64,000 bases of DNA. Origin: Proales similis (Eukaryota; Rotifera; Eurotatoria; Ploima; Proalidae). A program made the position numbers and the translations under genes. The notes beneath the pieces were generated by a model that saw only the letters and a list, made by a program, of their open reading frames with translations, ran no database searches and was not told the origin of the DNA. Below, piece after piece: positions 1 through 9,461 of the stretch. The stretch's first letter is position 1. Each line of letters begins with the position of its first letter. The stretch spans positions 124,001-188,000 of the forward strand of contig JAGVRJ010000014.1 of the NCBI GenBank assembly GCA_019059635.1. The letters run 5' to 3'.

Positions 1-1286
1 GAGAGTGAACGAGAGCACTGCTCAGAGCTTTGACACCTACGGACTTGCAGGCGGCGAGCTGTGGGGCGCAGATGATCAGTGCCGAATGATTTACGGCGCA
101 AATGCCACATTTTGCCCGGTAATCTCCTTGCTCTCACTCTCTCTCTCTCTCTCTCTCACTCTCTAATGGTCTTTAAACAGTCATCGAGTGAGGATATGTG
201 TTCGACGCTCTCGTGCCGGCTTTCGACAAGCGACGAGAGCTGCGTGTCGACAAGTGGAAAAGGAGCGGCACAAGGAACCGTCTGCGCCTCGGGCAAGCAG
301 TGTCTTAACGGCCAATGTGTGAGCGACGCATCGGCCCCCGAGTCGAACTGTCCATTCGGAGATGATCTCATCCTCGACTCTGACTTTCCCACAGCCGGAC
401 TGCCATCCTCGCCCATAAGCTGTCAAGTTGTATGCGTTTGTTTGTTTTGAAATCTGTTTTTCCAGTTGACTCATGTCCTCGTGTTACAAGGCACTTGATT
501 ATTTTGAAGAGAACAGCATTCGACCCGAGTCCATGTGCCAGGACAGCACGTTTGCCAGCAAATGCTGTTACACCTGCAGAAGTGAGTACTTGCCGCTTAT
601 CTAATGATGATTGCGCATCGACTTGAATGTTGCAAAGGCTTGCGCCAAGTGCTTTGTGTGGACGTGCGTCGAGACTGTGAAAGTCTGGCGGCTCTTTGCA
701 ACACCGGTCAAAGTCTGGACGGAGTTCTGATCGAAGACAGCTGCCCATTGACTTGCGGAGCTTGTAGCCGTAAGTTCCATCGGTCGGTCGTTTCGCCTCA
801 ATGACTGCATCTATTTTGCTTTGCTTGACAGAGGAGAGCGTGACTTGTCGAAATGAGACGTTCTTGTGCGAGAACGGTGCCCAGTGCGAAAACTTGGACT
901 CAGGCAGCGATCTAATCAGTTTTAGGTGCAACTGCCCGACTGGCTATTCAGGTACTTACTGTGAAACAGGTGAGTAAATCAGTGGTGGGCTGATTCAAAT
1001 CAAATCTTGAATCATTTGCATCGTAGTGAACGCGTGTGAGCTTGGACCGTGCCAGAATGGAGGCAGTTGTCTGAGCCTTGGCTCGTCGAACTACGCCTGC
1101 ACTTGCGAGAGCGGCTATTCAGGCCGCAATTGTGAAGTAAGAGGCACGGCAAGCACAGAAGCCACCAGCACGGCAAGTCCTGATGGAGGAAATGACGCCA
1201 CTCGTCCCTCGAACCCTTGTCTTGTATTGGCCTTGATCACTTTTCTGAATCTATTTGTCCTTTTGCCATTTGTCAGAGAGCTTTAA
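1..1286 (+). CDS. ADAMTS-like metalloprotease, 3' part (partial at window edge)
   Basis: Exons read as <1-118, 181-426, 491-581, 638-769, 832-969 and 1027-1286, giving about 327 residues; the protease domain lies outside the window. The first exon has the ADAMTS disintegrin-like pattern (GELWGADDQCRMIYG, then FCP). Exon 2 has the ADAM/ADAMTS cysteine-rich pattern (MCSTLSC, GTVCASGKQCLNGQCV). Then follow a PLAC-like segment ending in CCYTC, a ShKT-type six-cysteine module (CVDVRRDC ... CPLTCGAC) and two EGF modules (CNCPTGYSGTYC; CTCESGYSGRNC). The last 25 or so residues are hydrophobic (LVLALITFLNLFVLL), so the protein is probably membrane-held or GPI-anchored rather than matrix-secreted as in classical ADAMTS. 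The donor of exon 2 and acceptor of exon 3 are the least certain: the obvious CAG acceptor near 474 gives an in-frame stop, so the AAG at 490 was chosen. AATAAA is at 1323. Confidence 0.72.
131..164. repeat. (CT)n tract inside intron
   Basis: A run of CT dinucleotides forms most of a 62-nt intron (119-180) of the ADAMTS-like gene, in place of a distinct polypyrimidine tract. Confidence 0.85.
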
Positions 1287-1459
1287 ACACGCGATTGAAT
1301 GAGAAATCTCAACTGAGTTTGCAATAAACTTTAAAGCTTTATGAGCCGTCTTGGTCAACTTGGTCATGTTCGTGCAGTTTATTGTTGTCTTATGAACAAA
1401 AGAAAAAGTAGAAAGAGAAAGCAATTTGATTGACAATAGTGAGTGGACAAGAAGATTTT

Positions 1460-3473
1460 TCATTTGTCTTCGCCTTCCTCAGACTCTGACGGACTGTCGG
1501 CTTTCTTCTTTTTCTTTTTGGATTTCTTATGCTTTTTGTGGCGACTGGACGAGGAGCGACGCTGGGCTCGCTCGTCGTCTTGCGAGCTCGACGAGCCGGG
1601 CGAGCGTGATCTCGACCGCTTGTTCTTCTTTTTTTTCTCTTTCTTCCTCTTGACGTGATGAAGACAAGTCTCTTGCAGCTGATTGAGATACTCGTCGAAC
1701 AGGCGCCTGCGCTCGTCCACACTCTCCACACATTTGTACGCTTCCTTGTCGGCCAGTTTCCTTTCGGCCTCTTCGAACTTGCTGTTCTCGCCGATACCCG
1801 CGTCCCTCAGCGCCGACTTGAAGGCGCCCTCCGACTTCTTCGCCTTCTTCTGCTCGTCCTTGAGCTTTTCCTTTTCGCGCTGCTCGACCTTCTCCATCAG
1901 ACTTGAGAAGACAAGCTTCACATTGGCCGAGTCGAGCGATTCACATCGCTTGTCGGCTTTTATCTGATCGACAAACTGCTCGAGGCTGCTCTGCGCGTCC
2001 AGCTCGATCTTCTTCTCGCGCACAATCTCCTTTATGATGCGCTTCTCTTCCTGGTAGCGAGCTTTCAGGTCGTCCACATAGAACTTGAACAGGTCGAGCG
2101 GGTTGGAGCCCGTCTGGTAAAGCATGGCGTTGAAACGCTCGTCGGCGAATATTTGCGAGTAGAGCTCGCGCCAAAGTGAGTTGGGCCCGAGCTTGCCTTG
2201 ACCGTAGAGCTCGTCCAACAGGTAGAGAAAGTTGTCGCGGTTTTTACGCTCTTGGCTGCGTCTCCATCGCTTTCGCTTGTCCAGCTCGTCGTCGTAGTCT
2301 CGTTCGAGCGCACGAACGTGCTCCTGAAACACAACGAGGGCGTCCTCTTTGTCCATGTTCTGAAGGTCGACGTCGTTTATGAACGCCTCGTTTTTGAACA
2401 GCAGCTTCTGCGCTTGGCTCCACTTGGTCTTGTAGCTCACTTTGTTCATGCTCTCTAGAATGTCCTTGAGCACTTTGACGTTGCGTTTGCGCAGGTTCTT
2501 GGCCTCCTCTTTCTCCTTTTTCTCCAATATGATGAGCACGTCGTCGTAGAGCGCGCGTCGGTCCTTCTCAGGCACGTTGAGCCAGACGCTCAGATGCGAG
2601 AAGAGCTTCTCGGCCTGCGGGTACTTGACAGTCGAGCTCATGTGCTCGCAGTTGGTCAAATACTTCTCCAGCTCCTCCTTGCTCTGTTTCAATCGACGCC
2701 GCTCTTCTTCGCGCTCTTCCTTTTGCCTCTGCACTTTGTACGCGTTGAACACTTGCTTCTTCTCGTTGTTCTGCTTGATGAGGTTGAATCGCGGATCGGC
2801 CGAAATGAGCCTGTACGCCTGCTCCCAGGACGCGTTGCTCGACACGTTCTTTTCGCGCAGCAGCTCTTTGAACGTCTCGCATGCCTGCTTCTTGTTCAGG
2901 TAGTCGGACATGCCGTTGGCGCCCGTCGAATTGGACGGCGACTCGCTGGCAGAGTTGCTATCCTCCTTCTCGACAATCTCTTGACTTTCTGTCTCTTGGC
3001 TGGCTAGCGGAGTCGTCTCATTGGCTGCAGACGTGTTCAACTCCGGCGCCTGGTAATCACTCGGACGATCCCATCTCGACTCTTTGGTGTCCGGATTGTA
3101 GTAGTAGGTGCGGCCTTCGGCCGTCTTGTACTCTTGCCACACGCACGAGGCTGATGTCGTCTCATTTCTTAGCTCTTCCGGCTTCTCCCATCTCGACTCG
3201 TTTGTCTGCTTGTTGTAATAGTAGACTCGGCCGTCCGGAGTCTTGTGCTCGCTCCACGCCGACTTGAAATGAAAGCTTTTTTAGGAAACTCGGACACCAC
3301 CAGAAGCAGAGGGAGGGAGAGAAAGAGAGAGAAAGAGAGAGAAATGGAGAGGGAAATGGAGAGGGAAATGGAGAGGGAAATGGAGAGCGAGGGACACCAA
3401 CCGGTTCGGACGAGCCGTTTTCCTGAGTCGATTGACCGGATGCGAGTTGGTGAGCGCCTGTCGAACTGGACAT
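1460..3473 (-). CDS. PRPF40: Pre-mRNA-processing factor 40 (U1 snRNP-associated, WW and FF domains)
   Basis: Exons 3473-3402 and 3262-1460, both in phase 0, give 624 residues. Two tandem WW domains lie at about residues 25-57 ([16 protein letters not shown] ... ESRWEKP) and 65-96 ([15 protein letters not shown] ... ESRWDRP). A charged helical region carries several FF domains (about 130-480; first block [20 protein letters not shown]). The tail is Lys/Arg/Ser-rich. In the family, PRPF40/Prp40 sits with U1 snRNP and bridges to branch-point factors through WW-proline contacts early in splicing. The single intron is close to the 5' end and holds a 12-bp minisatellite. Convergent with the ADAMTS-like gene; the stops are 174 bp apart. 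The start codon at 3473 is the first ATG in the exon; another upstream exon is possible. Confidence 0.93.
3341..3388. repeat. 12-bp minisatellite in the PRPF40 intron
   Basis: The unit GAAATGGAGAGG is repeated about four times, following a GA-rich run from 3309. It lies in the 139-nt first intron of PRPF40 (3263-3401). On the coding strand it is a pyrimidine-rich array close to the acceptor. Confidence 0.85.
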
Positions 3474-3915
3474 GTTGAACTGGAACGCAACAACTTGAGA
3501 TGGCCAATCGGTGTCCTTCTACTTTTGTGGCCGTCGTCTAAATCGCTGCAATCAAATGGCCAACTATGCGTGCTTGTGTGCACATCTGGCGCCAAAAAGA
3601 GCGCAATGGTGATTATGTGCGACAAACGAGCGCATACTAATAAGCGTGTAGATCTCCAGCTCGTGTCTTATATTCTCGTCGCGCACCTTTTTATTTAAAT
3701 AAAAACAAATATTTCGCCCAAAGAGATATTTGCAGCCGGTCGGTCGGAAGCCAAAAAAAAAAAATGCTCAAAAGAAATTCGAGTCGCGAATCGATATGGA
3801 CTAGCTGGACTAAGTAAACAGAGCGATGGTGGTCGCCATTCATTCAAAAAGCCAACGGGCACGCAAGTAAAAGCAACAACAAGGCCTTTAGGCTTTCGCT
3901 TTTAGTGGCCATTTG

Positions 3916-3923
3916 TATAAATA
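3916..3923 (+). promoter_or_regulatory. Putative TATA box
   Basis: TATAAATA lies about 100 bp upstream of an ATG at 4019 that opens a 24-codon frame. It is one of few clear TATA boxes in the window. Assignment to a transcript is inference. Confidence 0.35.
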
Positions 3924-4018
3924 TTCGACACCACTTTGACTTGGGACTTTTACTCGTTTCATTCGTTTTTGCTTCCCGTCTTCCCGTTCGAAGAATTCAA
4001 ACTTTTCGTGTGTTCACA

Positions 4019-4093
4019 ATGCGGTTGGCTGGCTTGCTCGCACTAATTGCAGCCGTTTTCTGCTTTGATTTGAATTCGACTCAAACGCGTTGA
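4019..4093 (+). CDS. Possible micropeptide with signal-like sequence (doubtful)
   Basis: A 24-residue frame begins MRLAGLLALIAAVFCF, which looks like a secretion signal, and ends after an Asn-Ser-Thr sequon. A TATA box precedes it by about 100 bp and an AATAAA follows at about 4205. It may be a short transcript, a first exon whose partner I cannot find, or chance. No family is recognised. Confidence 0.15.
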   Translation: MRLAGLLALIAAVFCFDLNSTQTR

Positions 4094-4764
4094 TACATTC
4101 TCTCTAATCGGATGCAAATTCAAAGTAATTTATTTCTCTTCCTCATGAGTCTAATTGATATTTAATTTCTGAGCTCGTTAGCTGGTGCGATCCTCAGTGA
4201 AATAGCAATAAATAGTGTAAAGGCAGACTGCACTCTGAATCGTTGCAAACGGAATCAAATAATCGCTGGCATTTAAAAGAATGGCGAATGTGCCCTCTTC
4301 TCTTTCTTCCTTTCTTTCTCTCTCTCCCCAACTCAGCTCCAACTCCAACTCTCTCAGCTCCAACTCTCTTTTTCTGCGGCCTCTCTCTCTCTGCCTCTGC
4401 TCATCTCTGATCCTTCGATCATTAGTTCAACTGGGCATTAGCCGACTCGTTCTCGTTAATCGCTTCCAATTACATATTGTTGACATTTGCGCAGAAGAAA
4501 TCGGAGAGCGAAAGCGATACGAAGCCTCCTCTCTGGCAAGCACCTATCAGCCACTTTAGGAGGAACAAACGAGCGGTCTGAGTAGATGAGCGGATAGGCG
4601 AACTGCCTTTTTCTTGTTACCGACCGGCCCTTTACCTCACGGCACTGTTCTTCTGAGCGTCTACCACTCCAACACTTGGCACTTGTCTCAATAAGCTTGC
4701 GTCTTCGATTATTCTAGAAAGTCGAGCGGTGGATGAAAGCTTGCTCCTCGTCCGAGCTGCAAAC

Positions 4765-6044
4765 ATGGTGAAACGCGCGAGCAGAACAATGCCTCAGAGC
4801 GACCAGTACTCTGTGTGCGAGTCGATTCTCATCTTTCTTTCGTGTCTAGTCTTTGTTGTCACTCTTCCGCTCAGTCTGTGCTGCTCCTTGAAGGTAAGTC
4901 TCATTGCTTGTTGGCATCTCTCTTTCCGTTTGCGGTCGACTTAATCGTTTGCTGTTGCCTGCTTTGCTCAACCAAAGATTGTCTCCGAGTATAGACGAGC
5001 GGTAACTATTCGAGACTAATTGGACTGTTCAAAGTGCTAATTGCTCACTGTGAAGGTCGTGTTCAGACTGGGCCGACTGAGAGACAGCGTTGCGAAAGGA
5101 CCAGGCCTCCTGTTCATGTAAGAGAGACGTTTGAAACGCGAATGAATGATGGAGGCGAATGATCGATTGGTCTAGACTGCCCTGCGTAGACTCGCTCGTG
5201 ATGGTCGATCTGCGCACTCAGACGTTTGACATCGCGCCGCAGGAAATTCTCAGCAAAGACTCGGTGACGGTCGAAATAGACGCGGTCGTCTACACTCGCG
5301 TCTTCAATCCGACACTGTCCGTGGTGAATGTGGAAAACGCGCAGTTCTCAACACAGACCCTGGCCGCGTCGACAATGCGCAACATATTGGGCACCAAGCG
5401 ACTTCAGGAGATTCTAATGGAGCGCGAGGCGATCGCCAAGCAAATGCAAGTAATTCTCATGGACTCCACGTACAAGTGGGGCGTGGCGGTCGAGCGGGTC
5501 GAACTGTGAGTTGCCTGCTTGGTTTGAATCGCTTTAGCACCTGTTCTCTGTCCGCGATTTGCGTAGGAAAGACGTGAGCATTCCGGTTCAAATGCAACGG
5601 GCAATGGCAAGCGAAGCAGAGGCCTACAGAGAAGCGAACGCCAGTCTCATAGCGAGCGAGGCCGAGCGCAACGCGTCCAGATCGCTCAAGCTGGCCGCCG
5701 ACATAATATCCGAGTCGCCGATGGCCCTTCAGCTGCGCTATTTGCAAACGTTGGCCTCCATCTCGTCCGAGTCTAATTCGACCATACTGTTCCCGGTGCC
5801 AATCAGCTTCGCGTCTCAGTTGATACGCGACTCGACTCATAACGATCTCTCGTCGCACGATCAACCGCAGACCGAGCCGACCAGAGAGACCGTCTCTGTC
5901 GTTAAGCAATGCGACGCAGACGTCGAGCAAGCGGCTGCCAAACGAGCAGCTAGGCCTGTTCACGTCAACACCAATCAGGCGTTCGAACTGCGCAGCGAGT
6001 TCACCAAATCGCACCTCAGCAGGCCCAACCACCTCTCCTCCTGA
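4765..6044 (+). CDS. Stomatin-family (SPFH/prohibitin domain) membrane protein
   Basis: Exons 4765-4893, 4978-5001, 5056-5117, 5176-5505 and 5567-6044 join in consistent phase to 340 residues. The N-terminal part has a single hydrophobic hairpin segment (ILIFLSCLVFVVTLPLSLC), followed by the SPFH core: EYRRAVVFRLGRL, GPGLLFILPCVD, VDLRTQTFDIAPQE and TVEIDAVVYTRV. A helical C-terminal segment rich in Ala/Glu (about 210-250, ASEAEAYREANASLIASEAE) is the usual oligomerisation region. Stomatins bind the inner leaflet, form cholesterol-linked oligomers and modulate ion channels; the particular channel cannot be inferred. The second exon is only 24 nt. I start at the ATG at 4765; a GTG upstream is in frame but not a plausible start. 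Convergent with the LIM gene, 84 bp between stops. Confidence 0.92.
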
Positions 6045-6128
6045 GCGAATCTAAAAGTGCTGCGTACTACCGGTCTGGCTCAGAGAATTTATTTTTCTTT
6101 TTTCAAAAAATATAAATTTCAACTCAAA

Positions 6129-6845
6129 TCACTGTGCGAGTGTGCTGGTCTGGAATGGATATTGATTTGGCGGCGAGGCGAGCTTGTCGATTTGAATCAG
6201 CTGCTCGATGAGGGATTTGACTTGCTCTTGGCGGCTGTTGACCTTCAGATTCTTGTTGACGTAGAAGGCGAGCGATTTTATTGAGCATTTGACTTCGGCC
6301 GCGACCTGCTCGAGCATTTCGGGCTCCTGATTGGCCAACAGACGCTTCTCGTGCTCGGACATGTCGAGTAGACAGGTGGCGATCAGCTCCTTTTGCCGAG
6401 TGCTCAGTCGTTCGTGGGCCGGGTGAAGTCTTCGACGACGCTGGCTACTCTGACTGCCTGCTGCTGACTCTTGCCGCACGCAACAAGCGCATTTCACTCT
6501 GACTTGTTCGTTGGGCTTCATTTCGGTGGCAAACTGGTCGGCGGCGGCAATCGGCCTCAAGCACAAACAACATTTGACGCAAGAGGCGTGCGCAAGTCCA
6601 GAAGAAGAAGAGCCCAGCTCGTGAACCATTTGATCGGGACCGATCGAGCCGCCGCACACAACACACTTAAATCGGTCGGCGAGAAAATGGGCGAGACAGC
6701 GCATCTGGCCGTCGCTGCATTGTATGCAGCCCTCCACACAGTCGCACTGCGCACACTTTAGACACTTGACGTGGTAATGGCGAGAGCGCAGCTCATAGAC
6801 AGGCTCGAACGCTCCTATGGCCTGGTTACACTGATCGCAGTTCAT
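6129..6845 (-). CDS. Two-LIM protein with highly divergent homeodomain-like C-terminus
   Basis: A single open frame of 238 residues. LIM1 starts at the N-terminus (CDQC, then HVKCLKCAQC, CLAH), and LIM2 follows with the spacing of LIM-homeodomain proteins (CVVC, HASCVKCCLC, CACC). After a basic stretch (SQRRRRL) the C-terminal 60-70 residues align by position with a LIM-HD homeodomain: LSTRQKELI for helix 1 and EVKCSIKSLAFYVNKNLKV for helices 2-3. The invariant Trp-Phe is replaced by Phe-Tyr and Arg53 is lost, although Asn51 appears kept. It probably derives from an Lhx/Lmx-type factor and may now act as an LMO-like adaptor or bind altered DNA. A TATA-like sequence at 7026-7034 lies upstream on this strand. 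ATG at 6845 chosen; upstream sequence stays open without ATG. Confidence 0.75.
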   Translation of the reverse strand: MNCDQCNQAIGAFEPVYELRSRHYHVKCLKCAQCDCVEGCIQCSDGQMRCLAHFLADRFKCVVCGGSIGPDQMVHELGSSSSGLAHASCVKCCLCLRPIAAADQFATEMKPNEQVRVKCACCVRQESAAGSQSSQRRRRLHPAHERLSTRQKELIATCLLDMSEHEKRLLANQEPEMLEQVAAEVKCSIKSLAFYVNKNLKVNSRQEQVKSLIEQLIQIDKLASPPNQYPFQTSTLAQ

Positions 6846-7261
6846 GTTCGTCTGAGCGAGTGCGCTCGATGTCTGGCTATGTCTCTCTCTCTCTCTGAAC
6901 AAATGTGAGACAAACGACGGCTATTGATGTCGAATGGCTTTGTTCGATGGCGTCTATGTTCGATGAAATTAGAAAGACGACAATTTTTTATGACGACGCT
7001 GATTGATGCACGGACCAACAACCGCATATATATAGAGGGCTGGAGAACAAGCGAGGGAGAGAAGCGATTGAGAGAGAAAAGTGAAGCCAATTGACGACGA
7101 TTAAGATTGTGTTAAGCAATCTTCGCGTCTGTGATTAGTTAGGCATTTATTGTCAATTTGATTTGGTCCTAGCGGAAGATTGGACGTGAGCCGGTTAGAG
7201 GCTGACTGTCCGAAACGGCCAGAATAGGAAGTAGCAAATTAGCGCGGACTTATCGCCACAG
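6846..7261. other. Upstream region of the LIM gene and 3' flank of the methyltransferase gene
   Basis: No coding signal seen. Contains CT/GA runs near 6885 and a TATATATA run at 7026-7034 that may be the LIM gene core promoter. Confidence 0.45.
7026..7034 (-). promoter_or_regulatory. Putative TATA box of the LIM gene
   Basis: The alternating ATATATATA, preceded by GC-richer DNA, lies about 180 bp upstream of the LIM ATG on the minus strand. Confidence 0.35.
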
Positions 7262-8009
7262 TCATTTAAACGCGATTAGCCGCACCTCGTACAGCTCGCT
7301 TGGGAATCTGCGCTGCCTTTCGTCTTTGACCGCTCGCATGCCCGCCCTGTGAATTAGATCGAGATAGGCGCGCCGACTTCGTGTGTACGAGCCGTCCAAT
7401 TCGTCGAGCTCGGCCTCTCCCTTGCAGATGTTTTCCTTGAGCACGCAAATGCCGTTGGGCTTCAAAGCCTGGCGACATCGTTTGAAAAACTCGACCAGGT
7501 CATCGTCAACCAAATAGCCCAGCACCCATTGAATCCAAATGCAGTCGTATCGGCCCGCTTCGAGCTGCAGATCCTGCAACGGCGCACAATGAAACGCGGC
7601 CACCCGGCTGGCCAGCTCTTCGCCCAAGTACTCTTTTGACTTGGCCACGAAATTCTCAGTTATGTCTGCCTTTGCGGTCCAAGGCCTTTACCAGCGACGG
7701 TCATTTTAGCGATGCGACTTACGGCCTTACCATTTCAACTTGAGAGAAGTTTTTCAGCAGCAGGAATTTAGAGACACGGCCGATGCCCGCGCCGCAGTCG
7801 AGTGCGAGCTCTTTGCCGCACGATTGCTTTGAATTGAATAAAGAGTTGATGAAGAGCTGCGACTGCTCCACGTCGCATTGGCTGATGTAGTCGTAGCCGC
7901 CCAGCATTCCGTTCTCGGTCGGCGGCTGTTGAGCCCAATAGTCTTTGGATTTTGAGTAGAGCTGATCTCGGCTTTCTCCAGGCCGCTCACGTGCATCCTC
8001 TCCCGTCAT
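7262..8009 (-). CDS. NTMT1: N-terminal Xaa-Pro-Lys N-methyltransferase
   Basis: Exons 8009-7731 and 7669-7262 (61-nt intron, phase 0) give 228 residues, near the roughly 223 of animal NTMT1. The N-terminal part has YWAQQPPTENGMLGGYDYIS, matching the family's substrate-lid region. SAM motif I is LALDCGAGIGRVSKFLL, the post-I strand is FSQVEM, and the conserved core has YDCIWIQWVLGYL, PNGICVLKEN and LDGSYTRS. The enzyme alpha-N-methylates proteins after removal of the initiator Met (targets in other animals include RCC1 and CENP proteins). A stronger-looking donor (GTAAGT) lies 8 nt downstream but would need a 37-nt intron, so the first was preferred. Confidence 0.9.
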
Positions 8010-9461
8010 CGCTTCCTTCGCTTAGTTCGTTGACGTCGCTCGGTTTTTTTCTCTTCTCCTTTTGTCGCTTCAAATCATCACCACAATTGGCGGTGTTCGC
8101 GCGCATGCACACGCATTGCAGACGACGGCAATCAGCCAAATCAAGAGCTCATAATTTATTTCACGTTTTTCCTCGTCGAGGCAAATCTCCAAGGATAGTC
8201 TGCTGTCTAGGCTGCTGTGTTAGAGAGAAGAGAGAGAGAAAGAGGGCGCCAAGGCGAAATTGATAAATTCGAAGCGAAACAGCAATTTGAATATTGGATG
8301 GTTTGCAGCGAGAACTGAATTGAATGGCGAAATCAATAATTGAGAATTAAGAGCTGCCGTCTGCATCATCACTGGCAGAATGGAGTAAAAACAACAAATC
8401 AGAAATTAGTCGGAGCGAAATTTAAAGCACCAGGCACCATTAACACAAAGAGGGGGGGGGGGAGAGAGAGAGAGCGAGAGAGTGCGAGGCTTATTGCCAA
8501 CTCAGCGAGTGGAGGCGAATGAGCTCGAATCGCTTGTTGGGAGGGGAGCCGCCACTTTCCATTTTTAATGGCGGTGTCTGATGAAGGCCACAGATCGGCA
8601 CCTAGAACGCCAAGTGCTTTTGCCACCACAACTGCTGCTTGGATTGAGAGAGAGAGAGAGAGAGGCTCGGTCGAAATGCCGAGTTGGCGATGCGGTGAGA
8701 CCATCCGCTCGGCTGCCTATTCGTGTTGGCCTGCCTTTTTTTCTCCTCAATTGTTATGTAATCGCCTCTCGTAAATTGATTATTTTGCCTCGAATCCACC
8801 ATTCGCCTCGGCCCCTAATTTGTTTTTCTCCCTCTTTCTCTATCCCTCTGACCCAATATGGCTTGTCGGCAACATGCTCTGCCATACGAGATAGATCAGA
8901 TAAGAACCATCCAATTTGAATTGAATCACGACCAAATTGTTATGGATTCGGGCCTCTCTAAAATGACGCCTGCCTTATCGACAGCTTTCAATCATTTAGA
9001 GAAGCTGTGCCGTCCGTAAACACATTTCCAGGGCTGCCTAGTCTCTCGTTCATGCTGCCGCCGCTGCTGCTGACTGTGATCATCCAACACCTCTTTATCT
9101 CGCTTTTTCTTTCTCTGACACGTTCCTCTTGATTGGCTCCTTTTCCTCTTTCCTTTTGATGCTTGCCTCGATCTCACACGCGGCCTTTTTTCTCGCTTAT
9201 CCAACGGCCTCTCAAAGACTGAGCGCGCGCTACTGCATGTTCGTGTTTATTACTGCTTTCACCTAGACAATTTCCTTCTCACCAGAATGTGATCCGTTTG
9301 CCTTTTCCTCTTTCCTTTAGATATTCTGGATTTCACGTTCAACGCCTGCTCTGATCAAGACCACGACATTCGTCTCTAATCAACGTTCAAAGGCGTTTTT
9401 TAGACATTTTATCATGGCTGTGTTGAAAGCCACTTGAAACAGCAAAGTAGCGAGAGCAATC
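8010..9461. other. Intergenic interval rich in simple repeats
   Basis: No gene recognised. Contains G11 followed by GA repeats (8452-8482), a GA run at 8645-8664 and pyrimidine-rich stretches (8830-8850, 9080-9200). It separates the divergent NTMT1 and GPCR starts and probably holds both promoters. Confidence 0.5.

Larger units (their letters stand above)
3474..4764. other. Intergenic interval between PRPF40 and stomatin
   Basis: Divergent upstream region of both genes. It holds a TATAAATA box at 3916, a short frame at 4019-4093 with a signal-peptide-like start, an AATAAA at about 4205 and CT-rich DNA at 4310-4400. No conserved gene is visible. Confidence 0.5.

Noticed and set aside
7680-7731. 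Alternative GTAAGT donor in the NTMT1 gene
   Set aside because: It would require a 37-nt intron, shorter than any other here, and inserts residues not expected in the family.
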